A model generated the notes under the pieces. It made no database searches. It worked only from the letters and a program-made list of their open reading frames with translations, and was not told the origin of the DNA. A program made the translations under genes and the position numbers. A DNA stretch of 64,000 nt from Dugong dugon. Lineage: Eukaryota; Chordata; Mammalia; Sirenia; Dugongidae. The first letter of the stretch is position 1. Every line of letters begins with the position of its first letter. Below, piece by piece: positions 31,326-42,985 of the stretch. The DNA is taken from positions 67,242,734 to 67,306,733 of the forward strand of contig CM057462.1 of NCBI GenBank assembly GCA_030035585.1, given 5' to 3'.

Positions 31326-33354
31326 GAGCCCGGCAAGATGGCGCTCTAGGCAGAAGCACCACGCTGTCCCTCCACAGCAAAGATCCGAAAAACTAAGCCA
31401 AACAGAGAATCAACAATCCTGAAACCCTAGAACATCAAATGAAGAGATAAAGAACTCAGCCAAACACCAAACGGAGTGAGAATACTGAAAGAGAATGGAG
31501 AGCGAGGAGAGACTCATGCAGAGATCCCCTACCAGCTAACGCAGCGCGGATCCACCATCTTGGACTCCTATCAGAGACCAGCAAACGGGAGAACGGGAGA
31601 GCAGCCTTGCGGAGCATCCAGTGGGAGACGGAACGACCGGTAATTTGCGGTGTGCACTTTCCCACCCCCCACCCCTCTCCGCCTCGGCTGGGGCTCCCCT
31701 GCTTCCCGTGGCCAGGGTCCCTGGGCTGGGGGTCGCCGGTGCTTGGATTCTGCGCGCCGGGGCCGGCGGCTCTCTGGGAGCCATTTGTTGGCTGCTGGCG
31801 TTGCTTTTTCTGCCGCCTCCCCCTCCTTTTGCTCAGGTGCCTGCTTCCGAGCGTGGTCTTTGCTCTTTCCTGTGGGGCTATGGGGCTGCGTTCGGGTGTG
31901 TGGCTGCCGCACTGGTGGGGTCCCGGGGCCTTTGTTCATTTGCTCTTCTGCTTCCTGCGGCCACAATTTCTTGACCCGGGGACGCCAGCTGCTTGGATTC
32001 CGTGCACCCGGGCGGGCGGCTCTCTGGGTGCCGTTTGTTGGCTGCTGGTGTTGCTTTTTCTGCTTCTTTTGGTTTCTCTCTTGCCTCTCGCTGCCTCCCC
32101 CTCCTTTTGCTCAGGTGCCTGGTTCCAAGCGCTGTCTTTGCCCTTTCCTACGGGACTGTGGGGCTGCGCTCGGGTGTGTGGCTGCTTCCAGGTCTGGCCT
32201 GCCGTGCTGGTGAGATCCCGGGGCTTTTGTTCGTTTGCTCCTCTGCTTCCCGTGGCTGCAATCTCTTCACCGGGGTCCGCCGGCTGCTTGGATTCTGCGC
32301 ACCCGGGCGGGTGGCTCTCTGGGTGCCGTGTGTTGGCTGCTGGTGCTGCCTTTTTTTTTTTTTTTTTCTTTTTTTTTTCCTCCTGCTTCTTTTGGTTTCT
32401 CGCTTGCCTCTTGCCGCCTCCCCCTCCTTTCACTCGGGTGCCTGGCTCCTTACACCCTCTTAGCTCCTTTCTGAGGGTCCCCAGAGCGCAGGCAATTTGT
32501 GATATACACTTTCCACTCTCTACCCTCCTTCACTCACACTCGGCCTCCTCTGTTTCCCACAGACACAGTCTCTTGTCCAGAAACACCAGCCCACACTGGC
32601 TGGCTCTCTGAGTGCCATTCATTGACTGCTGGTGTTGCTTTTTATTTTTATTTATTTTTAGTTTTTGATTAGTTTTGTTTTCTTTTCCCTCTTTTTCCCT
32701 TTTGTCTTTCTTCATTGCTCAATTTCTCGTCTATCTCTTCCTTCTCTTTCTGATCCCTGAATACCAGGCATTGTATGCCTCTGCACCTTCTGGCAAGGCT
32801 GTGCTGTGAAACCTGAGACCGACTCCCCCAGACCTCATAGCTGCATCGGTGGGATCCCTGGGAACTTTGCAGTTCTTTAACTTTTCTGATTTTTATTTGT
32901 TCATTCTTTCCTTTTCTTTCTCTTCCCCCTTCTGGTTTTCTCCATCCCATAGTCTCTCATCTGTCCATTCCAATGACAAGCTCCCCTAGCATTCTTTTAT
33001 GTTTGTATGTTTTTCGCTCCTGCTCCTCTCTCCTCTCTCCCATATCCAGCTTAGCTTCACACATAACCATCTCCCCGCTGCATCCTGCCTACCTGCACCG
33101 TGCACTTGACATCACACCGCCAAGCTGTGCAGGCATGCCCTATTGGAACCTGCCCAGCACTGACTACCGACCGCCCTGGTGGCTGCAGTGAGTGCCACAA
33201 ACAACCCATCCCAGTGGCTCCTCTTCAGCTAGACCTGCCCAGCTGTACCACAAGGACGAAATAAAAAAATCTACAATCAATAAATGAGAGAAATATCTAC
33301 TGAATGCCCCGAAAACAGCAAACAATATCAAAACATTTACAAAAACAAGACAAG
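31326..33354 (+). promoter_or_regulatory. L1 5' UTR with tandem monomers (internal promoter region)
   Basis: A GC-rich region with a repeated module beginning 'tctctggg.gcc.t.tgttgg'. Copies start at 31771, 32021, 32316 and 32605 (spacings 250, 295 and 289 bp); the last is more diverged. The neighbouring 'gcttggattc' recurs at 31741, 31991 and 32285. In mouse L1, analogous 5' monomers carry promoter activity and their number sets strength. The second L1 here (56296) has a single such module at about 56756. A T tract at 32351-32367 lies in the last full monomer. Open frames in all three plus frames reflect low stop density and not protein coding. Confidence 0.85.
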
Positions 33355-34459
33355 ATGGCTCCAATAGGCGTCCAAATTAAAACACCAGAACTCTCCTGTG
33401 GAAGAAAATGCACTAGAAGTACCTGATAGGGAACTCAAATTACTAATACTCGGAATTTTCCAAGAACTGAGGCAAAAAGCTGACAAACATGAGGAAAAAA
33501 TAGACAAATTTATGGAAAATACAGACAAAAAGTTGGAATAATTTAGGAAGATGATGCAGGAACAAAATGCCAAAATAAATTCACAACTCGAAATTATACA
33601 AAAACAACAATTAGAAATCCAAAAGATAAACAACAAGATTTCAGAAATGGACGGTGTCATAGAAGGGCTGAGAAGTAGATTTGAAACCGTGGAAGACAGG
33701 ATCAGTGGAACTGAAGACAAACACTTGGATACAACTCTGTTTCAGGAAAACTCAGAAAAAAGAACAAAGAAAAATGAAGAGACACTGAGAGTTATGTGGG
33801 ACACAATTAAAAGCAAAAACTTACGAGTGATTGGCATCCCAGAACAGGGGGAGAAAACAGAAAACACAGAGAGGATCATTGAGGAACTGCTGACAGAAAA
33901 CTTTCCCAATATCATGAAAGATGAACAGATGGCCATCCGAGAAGCTCAATGAACCCCATATAGAAGAGACCCCAAAAGAAAATCACCAAGACATATCATA
34001 TTCCCACTCGCCAAAACTAAAGACAAACAAAGAATCCTGAGAGCAGCTCATGAAAAACAAGAAGTCACATACAGAGGAGAAACAATAAGACTAAGCTCAG
34101 ATTATTCAGCAGAAACCATGCAGGCAAGAAGGCAGTGGGATGACATATATAAAATGTTGAAAGGAAAAAATTGTCAGCCAAGAATAATATATCCTGAAAA
34201 ACTCTTGTTCAAATTTGATGGTGAAATTAGGTCATTTCCAGATAAACAGAAACTAAGGGAATATGCAAAAGTCAAACCAAACTTACAAGAATTATTAAAG
34301 GGACTTCTTCGATCTGAGGACAAACAGCTTCAGCCCTCAGGCAGGACCTCGGACGCAGGTTCATACGAACCAGATACTATTCAAGGAAATGAACTATCGA
34401 GGACTATCCAAAACCAAAAGAAATACAACAGGGAATCAGAGCAATCAATCAAAGGATGA
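33355..34459 (+). pseudogene. L1 ORF1 (RNA-binding chaperone), broken
   Basis: L1 ORF1 protein is a trimeric single-strand nucleic-acid-binding chaperone that coats L1 RNA in the cytoplasm. Seen here: ATG at 33355 (MAPIGVQIKTPE), a frameshift near 33400, a coiled-coil-rich part (QNAKINSQLEIIQKQQLEI, 33564-33620), an RRM-like block (LRVIGIPEQGEKTENTERI, 33821-33877) and the C-terminal domain (AETMQARRQWDDIYKML, 34109-34159; LREYAKVKPNLQELLKGL, 34252-34305). In-frame stops lie near 33539 and 33950. The frame then ends at 34459. The domain order and total length (about 370 codons) are normal for L1; the breaks show it is dead. Confidence 0.92.
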
Positions 34460-34779
34460 CAACAACATCAAAACAATGAAAGAGGGAACAAACGGCATAG
34501 GTATAGAACCTTCTAACGGAGAGGAAGGCAAGGCGATACCAAGTAAGGGTAGACTGCTTCAAACTTATAAAGATAAGGGCAAAATTCATGGTAATCACAA
34601 AGAAAGTCAACAAACCAACTCATAAAAATAAAGACGAAAAACATAAAGTCTCAGCAAAAACAAAACCTACAAAAACAAAAGAAATGAACACAAAATCCAC
34701 AAACAAAAGTAACTCAGCACAAGAGAGTAAGAAGAACAAAGAAAACATCAGCACCACAGAAAAAAGCACTACAAAATGA
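34460..34779 (+). other. L1 inter-ORF region with a lysine-rich frame ending in ATGA
   Basis: The frame 34588-34779 encodes a very lysine/threonine-rich stretch (VNKPTHKNKDEKHKV...KTKPTKTKEM) and its stop TGA (34777-34779) overlaps the ORF2 ATG (34776-34778). The second L1 keeps a related stretch at 59262-59370 (VNKPTHKNKEEKRKV...KTKPTQTKEM), also leading to an ATGA at 59457-59460, with an indel between. Whether it is the end of an extended ORF1 or non-coding spacer cannot be decided from two decayed copies. Confidence 0.6.
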
Positions 34780-37700
34780 CAGCAACAAACTTCCATCTAT
34801 CAATAATTACACTGAATGTAAATGGACTCAATGCACCCATAAAGAGACGGAGAGTGGCAGAATGGATAAGAAAACAGGATCCATCGATATGCTGTCTACA
34901 AGAGACACACCTTAGAAACAAAGATGTGAATTTATTAAAAATCAAAGGTTGGAAAAAAATATATCAAGCTAACAACTACCAAAAAAGAGAAGGAGTGGCA
35001 ATTCTAATCTCAGATAAAATAGACTTTAAAACAAAATCTACCATAAAAGACAAAGAAGGACACTATATAATGATTAAGGGGACGATCCATCATGAAGACA
35101 TAACCATAATAAACATCTACGCACGCAATGACAGGGCTCCAAAATACATAAAAAAACTCTAACAGCACTGAAAAGAGAAATTGACAGTTCCACAATAATA
35201 GGAGGAGACTTCAACACACCACTCTCAGTAAGGGACAGAACAACTAAGAAGAAACTCAGCAAAGATACAGAAGACCTAAAGGACACAATCAGCCAACTGG
35301 ACCTCATAGACATATATGGAACAATCCATCCAACCGCTGCAAAGTACACATTCTTTTCCAATGCACATGGAATGTTCTCCAGAACAGACCACATCTTAGG
35401 CCACAGAGCAATCCTCAACAAGATCCAAAACGTTGAGATAATTCACAGTATCTTCTCTGACCACAATGCCATCAAGGTAGAAATTAACACTAGAAAGAGC
35501 AAGGAAAAAAAACCAAATATATGGAAACTGAATAATACTCTGCTTACACATCAATGGGTAATAGAAGAAATCAGAGATGGAATTAAAAAATTCCTAGAAT
35601 CAAATGAAAATGAAAACACATCATACCAAAATCTTTGGGACACAGCAAAGGCAGTCCTCAGAGGACAATTTATAGCAATACACGCAAATATCAAAAAAGA
35701 AGAAAGGGACAAAATCAAAACATTAACTACAGAACTCAAACAAATAAAAAGAGAACAGCAAAAAAAGCCTACAACCACCGGAAGAAAGGAGATAGTAAAG
35801 ATCAGAGCAGAAATAAATGAAATAGAGAACAGAAAAACAATAGAAAGAATCAACAAAATCAAAAGTTGGTTCTTTGGAAGAATCAACAAAATCGACAAAC
35901 CACTGGCCAGACTGACAAAAGAAAAACCACAGAGGGCACAAATAACCCAAATAAGAAATGAAATGGGGGACATTACAACAGACCCAACTGAAATAAAAAG
36001 GATTATAACAGAATGTTATGAAAAACTATATTCCAACAAATTTGAAAACCTAGAGGAAATGGATAAATTTCTGGAAAAACACGGCCTACCCAAACTACAA
36101 CAAAGTGATATTGAAAATCTGAACAGACCCATAACAGGAGAAGAGATTGAAAAGGTAATAAAAAAAACTCCCAACCAAAAAAAGCCCTGGCCCAGATGTC
36201 TTCACTGGAGAATTCTACAAAACATTTATGGAAGAGCTTGTACCAGTTCTACTCAAGCTATTTCAGAGCATAGAAGAGGAAGCAATACTTCCAAATTCAT
36301 TCTATGAAGCCAGCATAATGCTGATACCAAAACCAGGCAAAGACGTCACAAAAAAAGAAAACTACAGACTAATATCTCTCATGACTATAGATGCAAAAAT
36401 TCTGAACAAAATTCTAGCCAATAGAATTCAGTATCATATCAAAAAAATAATACACCACGACCAAGTAGGATTCATACCAGGTATGCAAGGATGGTTTAAC
36501 ATTAGAAAATCCATCAACGTAATTCACCACATGAATAAAAGGAAAGAAAAAAATCACATGATCATCTCAATTGACACAGAAAAGGCATTTGACAAAGTCC
36601 AACACCCATTCCTGATAAAAGCTCTCAATAAAATAGGTATAGAAGGGAAATTTCTCAACATAATAAAGGGCATCTATGCAAAACCAACAGCCAACATCAT
36701 TCTTAATGGAGAGAGGCTGAAAACATTCCCCTTGAAAACAGAAACAAGACAAGGTTGCCCTTTATCACCACTCCTATTTAACATTGTGCTGGAAGTTCTA
36801 GCTAGAGCAATAAGGCAAGAGAAAGAAATAAAGGGCATCCAAATTGGTAATGAAGAAGTTAAACTCTCCCTGTTTGCAGATGATATGATACTATACATAG
36901 AAAACCCTAAAGACTCTATGAGAAATCTACTGGAACTAATAGAAAGATTCAGCAGAGCAGCAGGATACAAGATAAACATTCAAAAATCAGTTGGATTCCT
37001 ATACGCCAGTAAAGAGAATGATGAAAAGGAGATCAGGAAATCAATACCATTTTCAATAGCCCCTAAAAAGATAAAATACTTAGGAATAAATCTGACCAGG
37101 AATGTAAAAGACCTATACAAAGAAAACTACAAAACACTGCTGCATGAAACCCAAAGGGATCTACATAAATGGAAAAACATACCATGCTCATGGATAGGCA
37201 GACTCAACATTGTGAAAATGTCAATTCTACCCAAAGCAATTTACAAAAACAATGCAATCCTGATCCAAATACCAACAACATTCTTCAAAGAGATGGAAAA
37301 ACTAATTATTAACTTTATTTGGAAAGGGAAGAAGCCCTGAATAAGTAAAGCACTACTGAAGAAGAAGAATAAAGTTGGAGGACTCACACTACCTGACTTC
37401 AGAACCTACTATACAGCTACAGTAGTCAAAACAGCCTGGTACTGGTACAACAACAGAGACATTGACCAATGGAACAGAATTGAGAACCCAGATGTAAATC
37501 CATCCACCTATGGTAACCTGATTTTCGACAAGGGCCCAAAGTCCATCAAATGGGGAAAAGACAGTCTATTTAATAAATGGTGCTGGCAAAACTGGATATC
37601 CATTTGCAGAAAAATGAAACAGGACCCATACCTCACACCGTATACAAAAACTACTTCAAAATGGATCAAAGACCTGAATATAAAGCCTAAAACTATAAAG

Positions 37701-38595
37701 TTCATAGAAGAAAAAATAGGACCAACACTTCAGGCCTTAATACATGGCATTAACAGGATACAAACCATAAACATCAACACACAAAACCCAACAGATAAAC
37801 TAGATAACTGGGATCTTCTAAAAATCAAACACCTATGCTCTTCAAAAGACTTCACCAAAAGAGTCAAAAGAGAACCTACAGACTGGGAAAAAATTTTTGG
37901 ACAGTACAAGTCAGACAAAGGTCTAATCTCCATAATCTACAAGAAAATCTAACACCTCTACAACAAAAAAACAATCCTAACAAAAAATTGGCAAAGGAAA
38001 TGAACAGACACTTCACCAAAGAAGACATTCAAATGGCCAACAGACACATGAGGAAATGCTCGCGTTCACTAGCCGTTAGAGAAATGCAAATTAAAACCAC
38101 AATGAGATACCATCTCACCCCGGCATTACTGGCACGAATCAAAAATACTGGAAATAACAAATGTTGGAGGGGCTGCGGGGAGATGGGAACTCTATACACT
38201 GCGGGTGGGAATGCAAAATGATACAACCATTTTGGAAAATAATATGGCGCTTCCTCAGAAAGCTAGAAATAGACATACCATTCAATCCAGCAATCCCACT
38301 CCTAGGAATATATCCTAGAGAAATAAGAGTCGTCACTCGAATAGACATATGCACACCTATGTTCGTGGCAGCATTGTTCACAACAGCAAAACGATGGAAA
38401 CAACGTAGGTGCCCATCAACAGATGAATGGATAAACAAACTATGGTACATACACACAATGGAGTACTATGCAACGAGAAAGAACAACAATGAATCTGTGA
38501 ACCATCTCATAACATGGATGAAACTGGAGGACATTATGCTGAATGAAATAAGTCAATCACAAAAGGACAAATATTATACGAGACCTCTATTGTAA
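34776..38595 (+). pseudogene. L1 ORF2 (endonuclease/reverse transcriptase), broken
   Basis: ORF2 protein nicks target DNA and reverse-transcribes L1 RNA. Seen: APE-type endonuclease from ATG 34776 with ITLNVNGLN (34806-34832), CLQETH and IIGGDFNTPL (35198-35227); RT with FADDM catalytic motif at 36873-36887, preceded by [13 protein letters not shown] (36570-36608) and [14 protein letters not shown]-terminal Cys-containing block NNKCWRGCG (38155-38181) and PSTDEWINKLWYIHTMEYY (38413-38469). Breaks: frameshifts near 35150, 36178, 37952 and 38200, and a stop at 37338-37340 (TGA where a CGA Arg codon is expected). The stop at 38593-38595 ends it at about 1,270 codons, the normal length. The 370-codon open block 36228-37340 is the RT core and not a separate gene. 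Confidence 0.93.
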
Positions 38596-40652
38596 AAACC
38601 CATGAAAAAATTCACATGCAAAATGTAACAATCCTTGTTGGTTACCAGGGATGGGAGGGGAGGGGGGGGAATACTAAATAGGCAATAGATAAGCGGTATC
38701 TTGGGTGAGAGGTGAGACAGTACACAGTACAAGGGAAACTAACACAACCTGCACAAGGAAAGGTCATGGAGTCCCCATGGACACATCCAAACTCCCCGAG
38801 GGACTGAGTTGTTGGATGGAGGGCTCTGGGTACCATGGTCTCGGGGAACATCTAGCTCAATCGGCATGACACTACTTATAAAGATAATGCTCTACATTCT
38901 ACCTTGGTGAGTAGTGTCTGGGGTCTTAAAAGCCTGTGAGCGGCCATCTAAGATATTACACTGGTCTCATCCCTTCGGGAGCAAGGGAGAATGAAGAGAA
39001 CAGGATACAACGAAAAGATTAGTCCAAAGGACTAATTGTCCACAGCTACCAAGACCTCCACCGGACTGAGTCCAGTACAGCTAGACGGTGCCCGGCTACC
39101 ACCGCTGACTGCTCTGACCAGGCTCACAACAGAGGGTTCTGGACAGAGCTGGAGAAGGATGTAGAGCATAATTCTAACTCACAAAAAAAAAAAAAAGACC
39201 AGATTTACTGGCCTAAAGAATACTGGAGAAACCTCAAGAGTGTGGCCCCCAGACACCCTTTCAGCTCAGAGGTGAAGTTACCTTCGAGGTTCGATGTTAA
39301 GCCTGGGAGTGGACAGCCCAGTAAAACTAAATGGGACTAACAAGGTACAGGAGTCTGGTGACAAAGGCCATAAGGCAGAGGGGGAGTAGGAAACTGATGA
39401 TAAGGAACACAAATTGAGTAAGGACACTGTCGATGTGTTGTGAGATTGTTGACCACTGTTATAGGGCAACATTTGTAGTAACTATTAAATGGGAGGCTGT
39501 TTTGTCCTGTAAGCCTTCATCTTGGGCGAGAATGGCAGCACAATTGGAAGAGCATAGTCAATATCACTTAAATGTGTAAGTAAAAAGTTTTGAAATGTTG
39601 TTTAAAAAAAATTAAAAAAAAAAAATGAGACTAATGAGGTACAGTAGTCCAGTGACAAGGGCCAGAAGACAGAAGGGGACAAGGAAGTCCCCTGGTGATA
39701 GGGAACACAAGGTGGAGTAAGGATATTCTTGATGTGTTGTGAGATTGTTAACCATTGTCATAGGGCAACATGTGTAGTAACTGTTAAATGAGAAACTATT
39801 TTGTTCTGTAAGCCTTCATCTTAAGTGAGAATAACAGCACAGTTGGAAGAGCGTAGTCAATGTCACTGAACTGTGTATGTAGAAATTTTTGAAACGATGT
39901 ATCTTTGGCTATCTGTATTTTCATCAAAAAAAAAAAAGTTGAGAATTTAGAGGCTTACTATGTTGTGGGGTTGTTACCCAATGTCATAAAACAACATGTG
40001 TACTACTGTTTCATGAGAAACTATTTGTTCTGTAAGCCTTCACCTGAAGTACAATAAAATATTAAAAAAAAAAGACCAGATTTACTGGCCTAAAGGAGAC
40101 TGGAGAAACCTCAAGAGTATGGCCCCCAGACACCCTTTCAGCTCAGAGGTGAAGTTACCTTCGAGGTTCACTGTTCAGCCTGGAGGTGGACAACCCAGTA
40201 AAACTAAATGAGACTAACAAGGTACAGGAGTCCAGTGACAAGGGCCAGAAGGCAGAGGGGGAGTAGGAAGCTGATGATAAGGAACACAAGTTGAGTAAGG
40301 ATACTGTTGATGTGTTGTGAAATTGTTAACCATTGTTATAGGGCAACATTTGTAGTAACTGTTAAATGGGAGGCTATTTTGTCCTGTAAGCCTTCATCTT
40401 GGGTGAGAATGGCAGCACAATTAGAAGAGCATAGTCAATGTCACTTAAATGTGTACGTAAAAAGTTTTGAAATGGTGTATCTTTGGCTATGTGTATTTTC
40501 ATCAAAAAAAAAAAAAAAACCTGAGAATTCAGAGGGTTAAAATGTTGTGGGGTTGTTAACCAAAGTCATAAAACAGCATGTGTACTACTGTTACATGAGA
40601 AACTGTTTGTTCTGTAAGCCTTCACCTGAAGTACAATAAAATATTAAAAAAC
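38596..40652 (+). repeat. L1 3' UTR with duplicated blocks and five 3'-end modules
   Basis: Block P ('gaccagatttactggcctaa') starts at 39197 and 40074, 877 bp apart. Block Q ('gactaacaaggtacaggag' and variants) starts at 39335, 39629 and 40212. Block R ('tgttgtggggttgttaccca' and a variant), followed by 'acaataaaatatt' and an A run, starts at 39961 and 40543. A short module with 'ctgtaagccttca' occurs five times (39507, 39806, 40030, 40384, 40612). Q to R is repeated with a constant 582-583 bp offset, so 39629-40067 and 40212-40650 are a duplication. Internal A runs at 39192, 39613 and 40065 look like old poly-A junctions. Only the outer ends are flanked by the TSD. Confidence 0.85.
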
Positions 40653-40668
40653 AAATTTATGTTTCTGG
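40653..40668 (+). repeat. 3' target-site duplication of the full-length L1
   Basis: 'aaatttatgtttctgg', identical to 31310-31325. Confidence 0.95.
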
Positions 40669-40850
40669 AGCATCTATTGCGTGTTCTAGAATAGAGCAAA
40701 TATAAATGTAGGTTAATTTATTTAATTCTCAAAATAACTTTGCTCAGCGAAGTTGAGGAACTTGCTAAGTGCCACACAATTAGTAAACAGCAGACTTAAG
40801 TTCAAACCAAGAACAGTCTGTTTGCAGTTAGTTATACTCTCTCCACTCTG
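40669..40850 (-). mobile_element. MIR-like SINE, antisense (L1 target)
   Basis: 'agcatctattgcgtgttcta', 'aagttgaggaacttgctaag' and 'gccacacaattagtaaacag' follow the inverted MIR order. The L1 inserted at its edge. Confidence 0.6.
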
Positions 40851-42375
40851 ATGTGCTGCCATTTTCATCACAATCTCCACACTCCTCCTCCTCCTCATAA
40901 TTATCATCATCATCATCTTTAGGAAACTCACTGAGGATCTAGACCCGAGGGGCAGAAAGCTGTGTTTTCTAGCCACCTGAAAACACAGACCCTGAAATAT
41001 ATACATGAGTGTGCAAATAACCATGGCATGAAGTGGAGAGTGATAAGTGCCAAGAAAGAGAAGTGGAAGATAACTACCATTTGAGGAACTGGAAGAATCT
41101 GGACCTTTAGATATGATGGGAGAGAATTCAAAGAAGAGAAAGAGGATGAACAGTCATCAAAGTAAGGAAGACCAGATCATAGAAGGATTCAGTTTTCACA
41201 TTTACAAACTAATGTAGTTCTCCTAGTTCGTCTCCTTGGCTCCCTTCACTGTTTTCTTTTGATGTTCTTCCTTGTAGTAACAAGACCAGAAAGTAGACGA
41301 CTTCAAGCCCCCCACTTACCACAGTGCTTGGCACTGTCCCTCTAAACCTCATGGCAGAGAGGAGAGAGTGATTCAGTCTTCCAATGTGGAGATATATATA
41401 TATATATAAATACACTCACTCCTCTGTGGACTTCACCTTGAAGCCACAAGGAACAGTGAACTGGTGACCAGGCTGGCTGGTGTTAAAGATCAACTACAAG
41501 CCTCTGAATGTGTCCTTAGAGTCCCAGCATGTCTAGGCTCAAATCCAGCTCCTACAGAAAGAAGTGTCACGTGTTCTAACATTGACACTTGTTCCAAATG
41601 TGATGAGGATTCAGCCATGGGGACACAGCCCTTTTTCAGTCTTCAGCAGAAACCCTGCTCTTGACCTTTCCTTTCCCCTATAGTTGTCTCATTACTCTGT
41701 GAACAAGTGACAGGCTTTCACACATGCACCAGTGCCTCCTTTTAGCACACTTCCTCCCTGAGTCCATCAACAAAAGGTGTTGCATAGATGCTAAACCAGG
41801 AAGACAGACCAACCCCCTCCATCAGCGAATCTGCCAAATAAAATACACCAAAAAATGGTGCACTATTTTTAAAAGCAAGTTAAATAAGGTGGCTTTCAAC
41901 CTGAGTCTCCTGGGATTATATGAGTCCCTAGGTTCTTGGTTTTATGAGCCCCAGGGACCAAGCAGGTTAGCTTTAATTGTTTAACTAGGCCACTTAAGCC
42001 CCTGAGCCTTTGTCTAATTCGACAATATTTATAGGCATTGCATCACCACGTAGTTGAAGTGTTCTTCTCAGACTGAGATCATCTTTTAGTTTGTTGGGAT
42101 TTTTTTAACTCAAGGGAAGAAATGAACTATCTCTTTATTAGTAATAGAAACTACTGGAATCATCAGAAGAGTGGAATAATGTTGAGATGCTAACGTTTTA
42201 GTGGTGTGAAAGTAAGAACTTAATATTCTCTCCTGGCAAGATTTTGATTCATAGCTAAGGAAAATTTGAAGGTGATATTTTGGCCACTGGAGGCTGGGGC
42301 AAATTTGATTAAAATCACTAGTCTGGAAAATTCAATTAAGATTTTCTTCATAAAATACATTATTGTGGTTTGATA
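40851..42375. other. No recognised gene; simple repeats only
   Basis: A (TCC)n/(ATC)n patch at 40880-40917 and an (AT)n run at 41391-41408. Short open frames on both strands (40722-41984) have no family signature. Confidence 0.5.
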
Positions 42376-42570
42376 TGGAGTCCCTGGGTGGTACAAATGG
42401 TTAAGGGCTTGGCTGCTAATTGAAAGGTTGGTGATTTGAGTCCAACCAGAGGCACCTCAGAAGAAAGGCCTGGAGATCTACTTCTGACACAGTTCCACTC
42501 TGAAGCACATGGAGTCACCATGAGTCAGAATAGGATGGATGGCAACTGGTTTGGTTTTTTTGGTTTGTGG
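42376..42570 (+). mobile_element. AfroSINE, long subtype
   Basis: From 'atggagtccctgggtggtac' through 'ggagatctacttctgacac' to 'gatggcaactggtttggttt'. A small deletion removes part of the 'aaaatcagcc' segment. Confidence 0.93.
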
Positions 42571-42764
42571 TTTGATATAACTTTATTGTTCATGCAGTAG
42601 AGATTGGTGGGGTTTTCACTGTTTAGAATACACATAATACATTGTATAGGAACATATTTGTTTTGCTTTTTTTTCAAATTAAGTTTCCAGCTATATCATA
42701 ACCTCATGATTTGGTTGTTTTATTCATCAAAGCTAATTTACACATGCATGATTTAATTATAATG

Positions 42765-42985
42765 ATAATAATGGCTGACATTTGTTGGGCACTTATTACA
42801 TGCCAGGTTCGGCGTGTAAGTGGTTCAGATACACTACGCTATTTAATCTACAAACAATCCTATTAGTTTCTATTATTATCCCCACTTGTAAGATGAAGAA
42901 AATGAGGCTTAACAACTTGTGTAACCTGCCCAAACTCATACAGCTATTAATCAGGGGAGCTAAGACTTGAAGCCAGGACTGAAAG
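42765..42985 (-). mobile_element. MIR SINE, antisense
   Basis: Inverted core: 'gacatttgttgggcacttat', 'cattatccccac'-type middle and 'acctgcccaaactcatacag', then 'gctaagacttgaagcc'. Confidence 0.85.

Larger units (their letters stand above)
31326..40652 (+). mobile_element. Full-length L1 LINE, ~9.3 kb, inactive
   Basis: Flanked by identical 16-bp target duplications. In order: 5' UTR from 'gagcccggcaagatggcgct' with four GC-rich monomers, ORF1 (from 33355), a long inter-ORF region with a lysine-rich frame, ORF2 (from 34776), and an unusually long 3' UTR (38596-40652) with multiplied 3'-end modules and two AATAAA-type poly-A signals. Typical mammalian L1 elements are 6-7 kb, so this copy is long at both UTRs. 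ORF1 and ORF2 carry frameshifts and stops, so it cannot now mobilise itself. It entered an antisense MIR-like element that resumes at 40669. No younger insertion lies inside it. Confidence 0.95.

Noticed and set aside
31607-32611. 334-codon open frame, with other long frames overlapping on both strands
   Set aside because: It lies in the GC- and pyrimidine-rich L1 5'-UTR monomers, where several frames are open at once; there is no ATG start and the sequence is tandem repeat.
36228-37340. 370-codon open frame as a possible gene
   Set aside because: It is the RT core of the decayed L1 ORF2, in frame with the rest of the element.
40865-40920. CRISPR-like or designed repeat array
   Set aside because: Only a (TCC)n/(ATC)n simple repeat; no spacer structure. 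The whole window is mammalian nuclear DNA.
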